Shown: positions 30,048-41,414 of the stretch, piece after piece
Position numbering within the stretch: position 1 is the first letter of the stretch
Layout: every line of letters starts with the position of its first letter
Source of the DNA: Pinguiococcus pyrenoidosus
Taxonomy: Eukaryota; Sar; Pinguiophyceae; Pinguiochrysidales; Pinguiochrysidaceae
DNA length: 47,911 nucleotides
Reading direction: 5' to 3'
NCBI GenBank assembly: GCA_019677205.1
Contig: JAAMXY010001233.1
Span: forward strand, 1-47,911
Made by a program: the position numbers and the translations under genes
Notes under the pieces: model-generated
Seen by the model: only the letters and a program-made list of their open reading frames with translations
What the model was told of the DNA's origin: nothing
Databases searched by the model: none

Positions 30048-33000
30048 CGATTCCGAGAGCGACCTGCTGGAGCCCTTGACGGGCCAGGGAGGCCTGGCGC
30101 CGCAACTTCACACAACTATGGAAGAACAGTGTCCAGGGTCCTCAACGCAAGAGACTAGCAAGACGAGCTCCAAGAAAACAACACAGAAGGCTGCTATGCG
30201 CACCACCCTCGCGTCGAAAGACTCTGGCGCCGGTGAGGTGACCACGCCGGGCGAGCACGGAAGTAAGAAGGCGGAGGCACGAACGGACAAGAAGAAGCGT
30301 GCAAAGGATAAGCGGAATCAGGAGGAGAAAAAGCGGGCGGAACACGACCAAATGAAGCAACGAGAAGAGAGCCAAAAGGGCGACAAGCGCTTGACGAAGA
30401 AGCAACGGAGAAGGAAAGAGGTGAAAGCAAAGTAAGTTTACTCGCAAGAACCTTGCCATGGGTGGTTTCGGCAGACTAACAGCGATGGCCCGTGAAAGGC
30501 GCGAGCGTGAAGAGCTCGCGCGGGCGTCCCTTTTCCAGGCCGTCCGCAACGGTGAACTGAGTCGCGTCAAGCAAATCCTAGATCCTTTAGAAGCTAGCAA
30601 AGAAGTCGAGACACCCTACGCCAGCGAGAACCTGAACTTGAGGCCTTCGGATCGCGAGAACGATCGAGGCAAGTCTGGGGCGACCCTGCTGCACGCTTGC
30701 GTGTCCGTGACCCTCCCGTCGTCATTTGCCGCCAATGCCGTGCTCCCTCGAGAAGCGATGCGGGGGTCATGCTTGGGTGCTTCCAGCGATGCGGGAACGC
30801 CCTTGAGCAGACCGAACCGAGCAGCTGAGCGCAGGCGCGTGGCGTCCTACCTCCTGGACCTGGACCAGGGCGAGGTGGATCTCAATGCGTTTGACAAGGA
30901 CGGTTGCACGGTTCTCCATCGCGCCGCCGCCGCCGATCCTGCGTACCTGCGACTGCTGGTGAAAAGCGTCCTTGGGATTGAGCTGAGCAGCAGGGCGGAG
31001 ACGAAGGCAGCGAAAAGGAAGCTCAAGGCTTCCTCACACCTGGCGATTGACCTGAATGCAAAATGCCACTCTCGCGGATGGACGCCTCTTCACTACAGTG
31101 CAGCCGGTGGGCTGGTGGATAGCTGTCGACTCCTTGTCAAAGCTGGCGCTCGGGTGAGAACACGGTCTGATGCGACGGCTTCTGAGCCCGTTGCCGCCGA
31201 GTCTGCCCTGGAGCTGCTGGACCGGCTGCTCCAGCAGCTCGACGGCGTCATGGACAAGATGCAAAGTACGAACGATCGAGAGGCTGATGTGCTCGACGAC
31301 ATCGCGGAAGAGCTCCTTCGCGAGGACTATCAAAACTATAAGGCGAGCCTGGAAGCGTGCAGGCGGGTGATCAGCGATGCCGAGGCACAGCTGGAAGGCG
31401 GTCGCGAAAGCGAAACGGATGCCGCCTACAAGCAATCCGCCGACGTCCCGTCGGACACAGACTCCGACGACTCCGACGACGATGGACAAATTGCAGAGGG
31501 GCTACTGCGAGGCAGACTGGAGCGTGCCTCCTCCAAGCAGGGAGACGGGAGCGGTCGATCCATCCAGGGAATCGCGCCTTCCTTGCGCACGGTGCCGATC
31601 CCGGCTGCGGAAGCGGGAGATCACGGCAAGCAGCAAGGAAGCAGCTTGGACAGCCAAGTTCATCTGCAAAGCATCGAAGCAAAGGGCACAGCCACCGGGC
31701 AGAAGGGCGGCGAGAAGGACGACAGCAGCCTGGACAGCAAGACAGGCCCATCGACGGTGTCCAAGAAGAAGCGGAAGAGAAAGAAGAAGAAGGCCAAGGC
31801 CGTCAGCGCGGCGGAGACCACGGATCAAGAGATGGCGACGTCTCCCAGCGAATCTCCGACGCATGCGCCGGCCAATTCGCCGAAGGGAAGCCACGAGTCC
31901 TCGCCGGAGAGGTCGGCAAGCCAATCCCCGCAACCGCCCACCAGTCTGTCCGGCAGGACCACCGTTATCCAGGCGCTCCTGAGCATGGGTTTTGATGAAG
32001 TGGATGCGCGAAGAGCCAGCGAGCAAACGCATGATCCCAACCTTGCAGTTGCGTGGTTGCTTGAGCATCCCGCCAAGGCCAAGGGCACGGGAAGGGGAAA
32101 GGGAAAGGGAAAGGGAAAGGAGGTACCCGCTGGGAGCAGCAAGCTGGAAGGTGATACCTCAGCAAAGGAAGCCTCGAGGGTTCCGCCTGTGGGCACCTCA
32201 GCGTCGTCCGCCCATGCGGAGGAGATGAGCCGGATAAATCGTCAGTGGAACCAACAGCAGCAGCTTCAGATGCGGATGCAGATGCAGCGCAAACGTGAGC
32301 AGGATCAGAACCGGCTCTCCTCTTCGAATGCACAAGCCGCGTCGTCGATGCCGATGCCGCATCAGACGACGCACCTGCATCGTCGCGCTGGGTCGAACGG
32401 TGACCTCGGTGGTGGCCTTGGCATGTTGCGCCGGGGAGCTGCGAGCCCAGGCCCTGGCGGACCCCAGCCCTCTCCCACTGGATTCGGCGACCATCTCTCC
32501 GTCGGGGACCCGGGAGTGGGGGCTGCCGAGGATCATGTGAGTTTGCAAATGAAGGGTCTCCCAAATGCCGCAAAGCTCCAGAAAGGATACGGGGCGTTGC
32601 AGGCAGGCGGATCAAGGCCACACGCTCCTGGTGCAGTTGGCCAAATCCCCCAGCACGGGATGCATCGCTTGCCCCTTCACGCACCCCCTACTGGTCCGCT
32701 AGCGACGGCCTCAGGGCAGCTGCACGGAGCTCCGCAAATGCGCGGCGTCATGCATCATGGGAACCACGCGGCCGCAGCGCCAGCGGCCCTAGGAGCAGCT
32801 ACAGTAGCAGCAGCGGCACCGAGAGCAGCACCAGCTGCAACTCCAGCACCCATCGCAACGCATTTCGGAGGCACTGGCTACGGTCATGTGGGTTTGCCGA
32901 ACGGCTTGGTGCAAGCCCATGCCAATGGATTTCAACCAGGCCCACCAGATGGCCAACAGCCCTCAGGACCGCCGGCGTATGGCGGCCTTGGCGTGCATTC

Positions 33001-34066
33001 GGGGGTCGGACAAGCGTACAACAGATTCGGAGCGATGCACATGAGCTTTGCCAATCACAACGTGCCGGCGCAGCTCCACGAGAAGTACAATCCGTATGTT
33101 CAGCAGCAGCAGGTGGAGGGTGCTGGAACGGCAGCGCAGTATCAGCCTGCCCATGTGTTGAACGGCACCCATGTGTCAAACGGTGCCCATGCGCCGAGCG
33201 GTGCTCATGTGTCGAACGGCTTTGCGTCCCCTTCGCCGGCGTTTGCGTCCCCTTCGCCGGCGTTTGCGTCCCCTTCGCCGGCGTTTGCGTCCTCTTCGCC
33301 GGCGTTTGCGTCCTCTTCGCCGGCGTTTGCCTCCTCTTCGCCGGCGTTTGCGCCGGTGGCAGGTCCCCCGGGGTTCAGCGGGAATGTAAATGCAGGATTG
33401 CTGGCAACGGGCCAAAAGGAGACGCTGCGAACTGGCCTGCAGCGCGCTCAGACTGGCGAACAAGTGGTACCGGCGAACACGCCACCGCTTGGCGGAGACA
33501 AACAGTCTGGGACGTCTCCTGCATCTCTCGATGGCACGGGCAAAGCTTCGATCCGACGGAGTCCGGAGAAAGAACGGAGCGCGCTTCCGAACTGTACAGC
33601 ACTAACGATGGAAAGCATCCTCCCCGGACTGAGGCTAGACGCAGAACCGCCGTTCGACCTTCTTCAACGCGAAGGGAATGTTGGGAAAGGGAGCGAAGCT
33701 TCATCGCTGAAAGACGCTGGCACGCCCGCACAGCTACCAAATCATCGGTCTGAGAACCCGCCTCTGCCTGACGTATCCAACTTTACGAGTCACGATCTTG
33801 ACTTGTCGTCATTCAGCGGCTTGGGCCTGGAGGAAGTACTGGCTACTGAAGCCAATGGAGAGTCTCTAGAGCAACAAGGAGCCTCTGCACGCAGCACTGC
33901 GTTTGACACGACTTCCCTTTCCCGAGATTCCAACGGCCTCTCCAGCATCTGGGGGGGTGGGTGGGGGGGCCTGCTCGATGTGCCCCCAGCTGATGCGGAT
34001 GCAGCGCGTGCCACTGCATGGGGAGTCGACGGTCTCAACGGCCTTGGTGAAGACGTTCATGCTTAA
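29491..34066 (+). CDS. J-domain, ankyrin and UBA multidomain protein
   Basis: Two exons, join(29491..30431, 30475..34066), intron 30432-30474 (43 bp, donor GTAAGT, acceptor TCGGCAG, phase 2), giving 1,510 residues. Residues 5-55 are a J domain (AARILGVSPDDDLETIKAAY), but its Hsp70-stimulating tripeptide reads HPE (36-38), not HPD. An acidic tract of Asp/Glu follows (~155-195), then a lysine-rich helix spanning the splice site. Ankyrin-like repeats lie near 450-540 (DGCTVLHRAAAADPAYLRLL; GWTPLHYSAAGGLVDSCRLL). A KKKRKRKKKKAK nuclear-localisation-like run follows, then a UBA domain near 808-848 (IQALLSMGFDEVDARRA, AVAWLLEH). The last ~650 residues are low-complexity and Pro/Ala/Gly/Gln-rich, with a 7-residue tandem repeat. 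The set suggests a chaperone-ubiquitin adaptor. Without the splice it would look like two genes. Confidence 0.82.
29958..30056. repeat. GAC/GAT/GAG repeat coding a long acidic tract
   Basis: Nearly uninterrupted GAC, GAT and GAG codons encode about 35 Asp/Glu residues after the J domain. Confidence 0.9.
33223..33350 (+). repeat. 21-bp coding minisatellite (FASPSPA repeat)
   Basis: Six tandem 21-bp copies (TTTGCGTCCCCTTCGCCGGCG, with CCT-to-TCT variants) encode FASPSPA then FASSSPA repeats at about residues 1230-1272 of the J/ankyrin/UBA protein. The first three copies share one variant and the next ones the other, so the array grew in two steps. Confidence 0.93.
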
Positions 34067-34384
34067 GATTCTGCTTTTGCAAAAATGTCAAGGACCTGTT
34101 TTCGGTTCCTCCGTCTTCCGTCGCTTCCGATCTAGCTGTCTCGTCATCCCTTTTGCCTCGGCGCCACCTTTCCTCCGAGGCTCTATCGATGCCACAGTGC
34201 CTCAGCATAGCCCGGCCCTCCACGGAGCGCAGAGTCTTCGGTGTCGTCTTCCAGATGTCCTCGTCGCGGCTTGGCGACCTTGGCAGGCTTGCTGCGGCGC
34301 TGCGGCGACCTCACTATACACAGGCGGGCGCAAGAACACTGACGCGACAAGAAACACGTATCCCTCTCATCTGACCGTCAGACC
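34067..34384. other. Intergenic region
   Basis: 318 bp between two plus-strand genes; no gene or clear element seen. Confidence 0.5.
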
Positions 34385-35428
34385 ATGGCACGTGCTGGCC
34401 CCATGGCGCGCATGGATCGCCTTGCGGCGCTGTGCGTGCTGGTGCTGTGCTTTGCTGCCAAGGGCCGCGCCCTGCTCGCTGGCACGATGCAGCCGGTGGT
34501 CGTCCTACCCGGCTTTGGCAACGACGCCGTGGACTACATCAATCCGCTTGGAAAGGGCGAAGAGCTTGGGATCGTCTCCGCTTTCAAGAGGAGAGGTACA
34601 AAGCGGAAGGACGCTAAGGCGTGATGTCTCAAGCTGCCTTCCCCACTCACACGACGCTTTCCTCCACGTATGGTCGCAGGCCTGGATGCCTTCGTAGTGC
34701 CTGTGCAGCGGCGAGACTGGTTCCGCGTGTTCCTCAAGGGCGCTCGGAGCAGGGACTTTTGGGCGGGCAGCGCTGCGCCAGACGTAGCCTTCGACTGGTA
34801 CCTGGACCAGGTCAGGACGACGGTGGCGCAGGTCGTGGAGAGCACTGGGGCCGACGAGGTTGTCCTCGTGGCACATTCCGCCGGGGGTTGGCTTGGCCGC
34901 TGCGCCCTGGCCCGCCAGGAGGATGGGCGGCCCACCAAGGAGAAGGCGCTGCCAGTGAGCACGCTGGTCACGCTGGGATGCCCCCATGTGGTGGGCGCAG
35001 GGGCCGATGATCAGACCAGAGGTGCAGTGCGTTGGGTCAACGAGGTCTTGCCCGGCTGCTTCCACGAGGACGTGAGTTACATCACCGTGGCGGGCACGGC
35101 AGTGACGGGAGACAGCTCCGCTGCCCGCGAGACCCTAGAGAGATACGCCGCGGGGAGCTATGGCATGCTCCTCGGCGGAGACGGCGACAAGGTTGTCGGG
35201 GACGGCGTTGTGCCGCTCGACGTGGCGCATATCGAGGGGTCGATGCGAATTGACCTCGAGAGCTGTTTCCACTCGATCAACGCGCCCCAAAACGACTGGT
35301 ATGGCGGCGAGAAGTACATTGACGCCTGGTTGGAACCCACCTTGAAGACTGTGAAGCCCAGATGGATGAGGTCCTTTGCAAGTATCCCCCGACCTCTCCT
35401 TGCGTTCTTGGACTCGCAGAAGCTGTAA
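34385..35428 (+). CDS. Alpha/beta hydrolase with signal peptide
   Basis: Two exons, join(34385..34595, 34680..35428), intron 34596-34679 (84 bp, donor GTACAA, acceptor GTCGCAG, phase 1), giving 319 residues. A hydrophobic leader (LAALCVLVLCFAAKGRALL) precedes PVVVLPGFGNDAVDY, the first strand and oxyanion loop. The joined exons give LDAFVVPVQRRDWFRVF, then WYLDQVRTTVAQVV and the nucleophile elbow AHSAGGWLGR with Ser as nucleophile. The later acid and His are probably in GDGDKVVGDGVVPLD and ESCFHSINAP. The order matches plant plastid hydrolases of the lipase/PGAP1-like group. The substrate, perhaps a lipid ester, is not determined. The signal peptide could mean secretion or the first step to a complex plastid. 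In-frame ATGs at 34385, 34403 and 34412 are all possible starts. Confidence 0.82.
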
Positions 35429-35586
35429 CCTGTCTCAGTGCCTGCGTGTCTGTCTGGCTGTCGATCCTTTTTCCTTCACCCGTATCGGGCATGTGTGACT
35501 TCCTAATACTCTTAAGCTACGAAACAAAGGATGCGCGAAGTGTTGCTCTCTGCTCGAACTAAGACTGCCTGTGGTTGCCACTTGTA

Positions 35587-37260
35587 TTACAGCTCGGGGC
35601 TGTCGAAGTCGAGGCCCAGGTCCTCCAACGAAATCTCCTCCTCTTCAGCTGCCGCATCCTCTCCGTCCCACGCCACGCCGTCCGCGAACCTGTGATGATT
35701 TTGGCAAGGGTTTCATTTTTTGGTGTTGGTCGTCCTCGCTGGTGCCGATATGCGAGTTGCAGGACTCTTCGGAGGAAGCAACGTACCTGGGGATGGCGCC
35801 ACCGGAGACTGGTCCGACCTTTTCTCGCCCAGAGAGCACGCCAAGCAAGAAGTTGCTGATCCCATCCTTCGGGTTTCGGGACAGGTGTCAGTCTTATGGC
35901 GATGGAGACGCGAAGGCCCGCTTGCGCGGAGGCCACGTACTTTGGTGAACGATCCCCTTTGCAAGGCGAAGGCGTTCTTCTGCAAGCTGAAGGCAGCCAA
36001 GGCTGGGAAGCCAAAGCTCATCTCAAAGGCCGTCTCGATATCGGGCTGAGATCTATGGATGCAACATGATGAGCGGACCGTTGATGGGAGTGGACCGCCG
36101 ATGGAAGCAGCAGCAACGGCACACCGCACACGTACCCGCCCTCGGTCCAGAAGAAGCGGAAAGGCGAACCCCTGTTCGCCTTTGCGACCTCGATGAGCAT
36201 GCCAATGTATGCGTTGCGCCCGTCCGCTCCGGAGTCCAAGATGTGTGGTAGCACTGCTAGGATGCAGATGCGCTTGCCCGAGCACTTCTTGTCGATGTCG
36301 GCTTGGCCGAGCACCTGCGGAATCGTCGGCTCGACCCCAGACTGCTCCTGGATCTGCAGAGCATACGCAACGATGCCGGCCGTCTCCCGAGGCCCCTGAT
36401 AATCCATCGGAGGCGCCGTCTTGCCACCGGGAGGAAAGATCTTGATGGTTGGATAGCCGCGGACTCCGTACTGCTGCGCCAGCGCCTCTTCGGCAGTGGC
36501 GTCCACCGCTGCCAGGGTGATGTCGTGGTCCTTGAGCTCTTCGGCCGCGGCCTCCCACTCTGGCGCCAGGGCCTTGCAGTGTCCGCACCATGGTGCGAAG
36601 AACTCGACCAGCACCAAGCCTTCCTCGTTCAGCACCTTCTCCTCGAAGTCCTCCGTAACGACGGGCACCACAGCGCTCGCCGTGGTGGGCTTCCTCCTCG
36701 GCCTCTCGCCGCTGCTGCCACTGCCACTGCCACTGCCACCACCGCCCTTGCGCGCCTTCACCACTCCGCGAACCGCCTTGAGAGCCGCGTCAGAGAGGCC
36801 ATCGGCCGTCCGAGGCCCTTCGTACGGGATCGGCTTGGTCTTGTCCGCCCCGAAGATCACCACCGTGGGGAAGCCCTGCACGCCATAGGGCGCCGCGACG
36901 CTCTGGCCAGGCTGCTCCGAGGCGTCCACGGCGACCACCTTCGCGACGCCGTCGAGCATCTTCGCTGCCTTCTGGTACTCGGGCTTAAAGGACTTGCAGT
37001 GTCCGCACCAAGGCGCGTAGAACTCCACTGGTTGGGCAGCCAAAGCGATAGGTCAGTCCTGGGCATTCCCTTTCAGGCCGAAGCGTCCTGAGCACAGGCG
37101 CACCGATGGAGACTCCCGGGAAGTTCAGGACCTCTTCGCGGAAAGTTGTGCTGTCGTCGATGGTCACGACGCCGCTCTTCTTGCTGTAGGAGAAGCCCTG
37201 AGCTGCCGCGGCGTCCAGCGCAGCTGCAAAAGCAAGCACAAGCGCGAGCGTCGTCCCCAT
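35587..37260 (-). CDS. PDIA6: Protein disulfide isomerase, PDIA6/P5 type
   Basis: Five exons, complement(35587..35689, 35787..35866, 35941..36052, 36136..37027, 37104..37260), introns 76, 83, 74 and 97 bp, giving 447 residues. A signal peptide ([20 protein letters not shown]) is followed by thioredoxin domain a with WCGHCKSF (C60, C63), a Gly-Ser linker and basic stretch, domain a' with WCGHCKAL (C200, C203), and a redox-inactive b domain ([19 protein letters not shown]). It ends in an acidic tail ([13 protein letters not shown]). P5 forms and rearranges disulfides in the ER. The three small 3' exons match the human P5 C-terminus block by block ([33 protein letters not shown]). The last four residues are SPEL, not a standard KDEL/HDEL retention signal. 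The gene ends tail to tail with the hydrolase gene (158 bp). Confidence 0.93.
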
Positions 37261-37732
37261 GCCGGAATGCACCGCCGAAGGCTCTCTTTTCCCTTGTGGC
37301 GTTTGGTGAGCACAGAAGACCGCGAGAGAGGGGGAGAAACACGCGGCAGCCGCTTGCGGCCTTGTCTCTGTCCAGAAGGCCGTATCATGGTTGAATAGGC
37401 TGATCTTCAAAGATCCCTGGCGTCTCAGTGGTCGAAGATGAGAGCTAGCCAATGGAGAGGGCTCTAGCGACAGAGGAAGTGCGACGAAATCGCGAGCAGA
37501 TCCATAGCAAGCCCGGATTTATTTAGCGGTCTCGTGAGAATCTATCTACATTCACACATCTAAAAATGGCGGCGTCGTCCATCAACCCCCCCCCGTTCTT
37601 CCGCGCGTCGTTTAGTCGCGCCTCCGAAGAGAATGGAGACGACGCCACGATCCAGCTCCAATTCATTTCTACGGGTCTATGCTCGTCGCCCGCCTCTGAA
37701 GTAAATACAGGCTCGATTGAACAACGAAAGGC
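37261..37732. promoter_or_regulatory. Intergenic region upstream of the PDI gene
   Basis: 472 bp between the PDI start and the stop of the next minus-strand gene. It contains an AT-richer stretch (37515-37565) and a C9 run near 37590. No coding sequence recognised. Confidence 0.5.
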
Positions 37733-40700
37733 TCAGTCCATGTCCTCGATCCGAAGCTTTTGACTGGACGCCCACGCCGCCCTGCTGGGCATGATGGCGT
37801 CCTTCTCTTCTTCCTTGAAGTCCTCGATATCCGTCGTCCCAATGGCGGCTCTTTCCCCCTGCGCTGATTTCCTGTCGACGGAGGCATTCTCGTCGTCCGA
37901 GGACAGGGACTTGTCCTCAATGGTGGGCGACGAGATGCGCTCCGTCGCAGCATCCATCGGCATCGGATCCGAGTCCGTAGACTGAGCTGGGGTCTGCCGT
38001 TCGGATGCTTTGGGCACGTGTCGACGAGGGAAGGGGACACACCACCAGTTCATCTCCGACGTGAACGAGTCGCTCTCGGATCTGCCCCGCGGAGACGACG
38101 ATGTCCCAGTGTCCTGGAAGGTTTGGAGGCTCGTACTCTCGTCGATGCCGTCGCGAAGTGACGTCCCTCTCGCGCCTGCCGCATCTCTAGAGGAACCCTG
38201 ATTCCGGAAGGAAGTCAAGGTGTTCGTCAGCTGTCGGAGACCCTGGGACAACCTCCTGGGCTGCTGAGCGGGCCGCCGGCTCCCGGCGGAGTCGGTGGAG
38301 ATGGTGCTGAAAGGTCTCGAGATTTGGCGCGAGAGCTGGTGAGCGCCGCGGGAGAACTGCGTGATGATTCTCGACTTCGAGTTCATTCCGTTGCGCTTCC
38401 TCCTTCGCGCGTCTGACAAGGCGGCCAGCGCCAGCAGTTCGCCCACGTCGGTGACGAGTCGCCTCGTGTTCTCTCCCGCGCGGAGGCCCCCGCCTTCGCC
38501 GATCCCGTACTTCACCTTCGTGTATGCCAAGCGAGAGTGAGCCGCGTCATTCCACTGGTCCCAGTGCGGCGATCGCTCCATCCTGGCTCGGCGCATCGAG
38601 GGCGGGAGGGTCGCCAGCCAAGGGTGCCACTTCTCTTTCGCACTCGGCGCTGTTGCCTCCGCCGTCTCGGGTGCCTCTTGGCTGTTCGTCTCCGGAAGGT
38701 CCGCTCCAGCTTCGGACTCCTCCCGCCGGGACCGGGTGCTCTCTGGAAACCCGGCCGCTTCGCGCAGGTAGAAGTGCAGCCGCGTGAGGCGCCACAGCAG
38801 CCCCGGTCGATGCGGCGCCTTCCCGAAGTACTCCGTGAAGGCGTTCTCCACCTGAAACCATCTGGGCTGCGAGTTGTCCAACGCTCGGTGCGCACCGCGC
38901 GCATGCCCATCCCGGGGCTTCTCGTGCGGCCGACGGAGGCCAGCAAACGCCATGAAGCCCTTTACCTCGCAGTATGCCGTGTCGCTCGGAGCCCAGAAGG
39001 CCCCGCCGGGGATGGCTTGCCCCGTGGTCGTGGGCGACAGACGTCGACTTGACGAGGCTTCCGCGCGGCCCGAGTCCGTGTTGCCCCGGCGCGCTTGATG
39101 GGCCTGTGCGTGCTCCGATAGCGTAGGTAGCGTCGACGTCGCCGTCGGCGAGGGCGGGTTCAGCCGCCTTCCCGCTCCATCAAAGCGATGTCCCTCGTGA
39201 ATCGAAAGCCGACCGCTGAGGCCGAACGAGGCGTTCCTGTCCGTCAGCGCCTGCGGCGACGAGATGGACGTCAACGAAGAGCGCGTGGACGACGCTCGTG
39301 ACCCCGCGTAGCCAGCCCTCGCGGCGCGTTCCGGACTGCTGTCATGTCCACTCTCGCAAAGCCCCAGGTCTCGGAAGAGCACGAGCAGGTCGGCGAAGAG
39401 GCTGGCGTACGTGGGCGACTCGGGCCTCTTCATGCTGAGATCGGACTCTGAGTGGCCGCGCGCCTTTCGCCGATGCGGTGACTCCGCTTGCGACGTCGCT
39501 TGCGAGTTGACCGGAGAGGGTACACCCGGCGGCATCGTCGTCCGGGTCAGCAGCTCCTCGTGGGACATGTATGCATAGGAGCGAAAAGCCACGAGGAGCA
39601 GCCCGTCCGAATCCAACGAGCAGAGGTTCCACAGCTGGATCGTGAAGTGCCGAAAGTCCATCAGGTCGTTGAGCGACCACCCATCTTCCGCGAAGCGGGC
39701 CGGAGACCGCGATTGCTGGAAGGAGGCAAAGCGGCTCGACGTCGCGAAGAAGTTCGATGCCGCTTTCGCGGGTGACGTGCCTGTCTCGAAGTCTCTCGAG
39801 CGGGCCCGAAGCATCCGCGCGCCTACTTCGTCTCCTCCCGCGTTGTCTCTTCTCCGTGGGGTTGTGCTGGTCGACGGGCTGGAGGAGTAGCCAAGGACCG
39901 GCGGTCTACCAGGGGACCCATGGCTGGGCCGCATTCGACCCGACCCGCCGAAAGACGGCACCGAGGTGATTGCCGGGGCAGCCGCAGGCGGCGTTCCGGG
40001 AGCGGGATGCCCTTGGAGGTTTGTCCTCAGATTCTTTGGCCGCCGCGCCGCTGTGCCGCGGTTCTGTCGGTTGTACTCGCTCTCCTTCTCGAAGACCTTG
40101 CGATAGGTCGTGTCCGCCGTGTTCTCCTGCGGCGCGCTCGACTCCCTTTGGGCCGTTGGGATCGTGAGCCGCCGCGCCAGCACCTCGGGCTGGGCTGAAC
40201 ACGTACCTGAACAGACGATTCAGCAGATCATAGTGCCTTTCGAGGCCAGCGCGATGGACGAACTTCCGAAAGTCGATAAACTCCGTCCTCGTGTACTCGT
40301 CGCGCTGTTCATCGTACGGCACGCTCCGAACCGCCGAGGACACGGTGTTTACGGAGGCGAGGCTCTGCGGTCTCTCGCTTGATGGCCGTTCCTGCTGAGA
40401 AAGCTCCTCTTCGAGCCCTCTCACGCTAATAGGTCGCGAAGCCTGTCGAGACATATGCGCGTCTTCCGGCCTGGCGTTGCCTACTGCACCCTGAGAAGGG
40501 GTCCGCTCCATGCCTGCAGGCGGAGTGCCACCCGCGCTCAACGTCCGCTGCCTCCTTGATCGACTGCGTTGCAGGCTTCGCACGCGAACGAAGGCCCTCT
40601 CGGGCGACTGGGCCTCGTTCTCTCTCCCGCGATGGCGGTTCTCTACTCGATTGTAGTGGGTTCTCTCGGTGTGCAGAGCGGTTACCTGGCTGGCCGTAAG

Positions 40701-41414
40701 AGTCCGGATGCAGTCGCCATACTCCTCTCGCAGATGCGCTAGGATGCCGCAGACGTCTCGGAGCATCAAGTTGTCGACGTACTTGGAGATACTGGCGGCT
40801 CCTTTCTGGGCCTCGCGAAGGCTCTTCTCCGCTTCTTGCCTGGCGCAGCAACCAACGAAGCCCCCCCCCCCTTAGGTGCATCTCGCCGCGAGGCCTCTGC
40901 CAGCACCGGTGGCCACTTACCCTGGAAGCCGACTCGCCGCCGGTATTGTGAGTATACGATTATTGTAGTTGTCCGGTCGTGATCCATCCAAGGACCGAAG
41001 CTGCCGCCTAGTGAAGTACAGGGTGGCCCAGTCTGCCTCCCGAGCCAGGAGTTGCACGTTCTCCCCCTCCACATCCAGCGAGACTGGCATGGGCGAGACG
41101 AAGTACTTGTTCGCGTTGTCCGCGATGTCCGTCGCAAAGCCGGCCCAACGCCGCTCCAAGGTCTGAATATCCGCCCTCTCCGGCTGCGCATCCGTGATGC
41201 ACTGCCTCCAGGCGACGCTCTGCTCCACGTCCTCATCGTTGACGCTCCGAGAGCGACGGTCGTTTCCTTCGCTGCTCCGCCGCCCCCTCTGACTCGACTG
41301 CTGCCGAACAAGCCAGTGGGCCAGCCGTCTGTTGTGCCTCGGGCGCCGGCGCTCTTGCCGAGCGAGGTCCTTACGCAAGCTGTACGTGGCGATCCGAAGG
41401 TAGATGAAGTCCAT
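37733..41414 (-). CDS. Large uncharacterised protein
   Basis: Three exons, complement(37733..40145, 40207..40839, 40921..41414), introns 61 bp (donor GTACGT) and 81 bp (donor GTAAGT), both phase 2, giving 1,179 residues from MDFIYLRIATYSLRKD. The frame stays open upstream to an ATG at 41753; that start would add 113 residues with a hydrophobic helix (NVALTLFVAVCAAAAAF), so the true start is open. Two ordered helical segments stand out: LREAQKGAASISKYVDNLML-DVCGILAHLREEY, and FIDFRKFVHRAGLERHYDLLNRLFR. A third, LMDFRHFTIQLWNLCSLDSD, echoes the second. They are separated by Ser/Arg/Pro-rich, probably disordered and phosphorylated regions. I do not recognise the family. Paired helices of this kind occur in channel-associated and scaffold proteins, but that is only a resemblance. 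Confidence 0.68.
40861..40871. repeat. C11 homopolymer in an intron
   Basis: An 11-base C run lies inside the 81-bp intron of the large uncharacterised gene. Its exact length is prone to sequencing error but does not affect the coding frame. Confidence 0.9.

Noticed and set aside
33223-33350. CRISPR-like regular repeat
   Set aside because: Copies are directly adjacent without spacers and lie in frame inside a coding exon; it is a coding minisatellite.
40190-40206. A possible 17-bp GT-AG intron (donor 40206) joining two frames in the large gene
   Set aside because: Too short and leaves the wrong frame; the 61-bp intron 40146-40206 uses the same donor and restores the frame.
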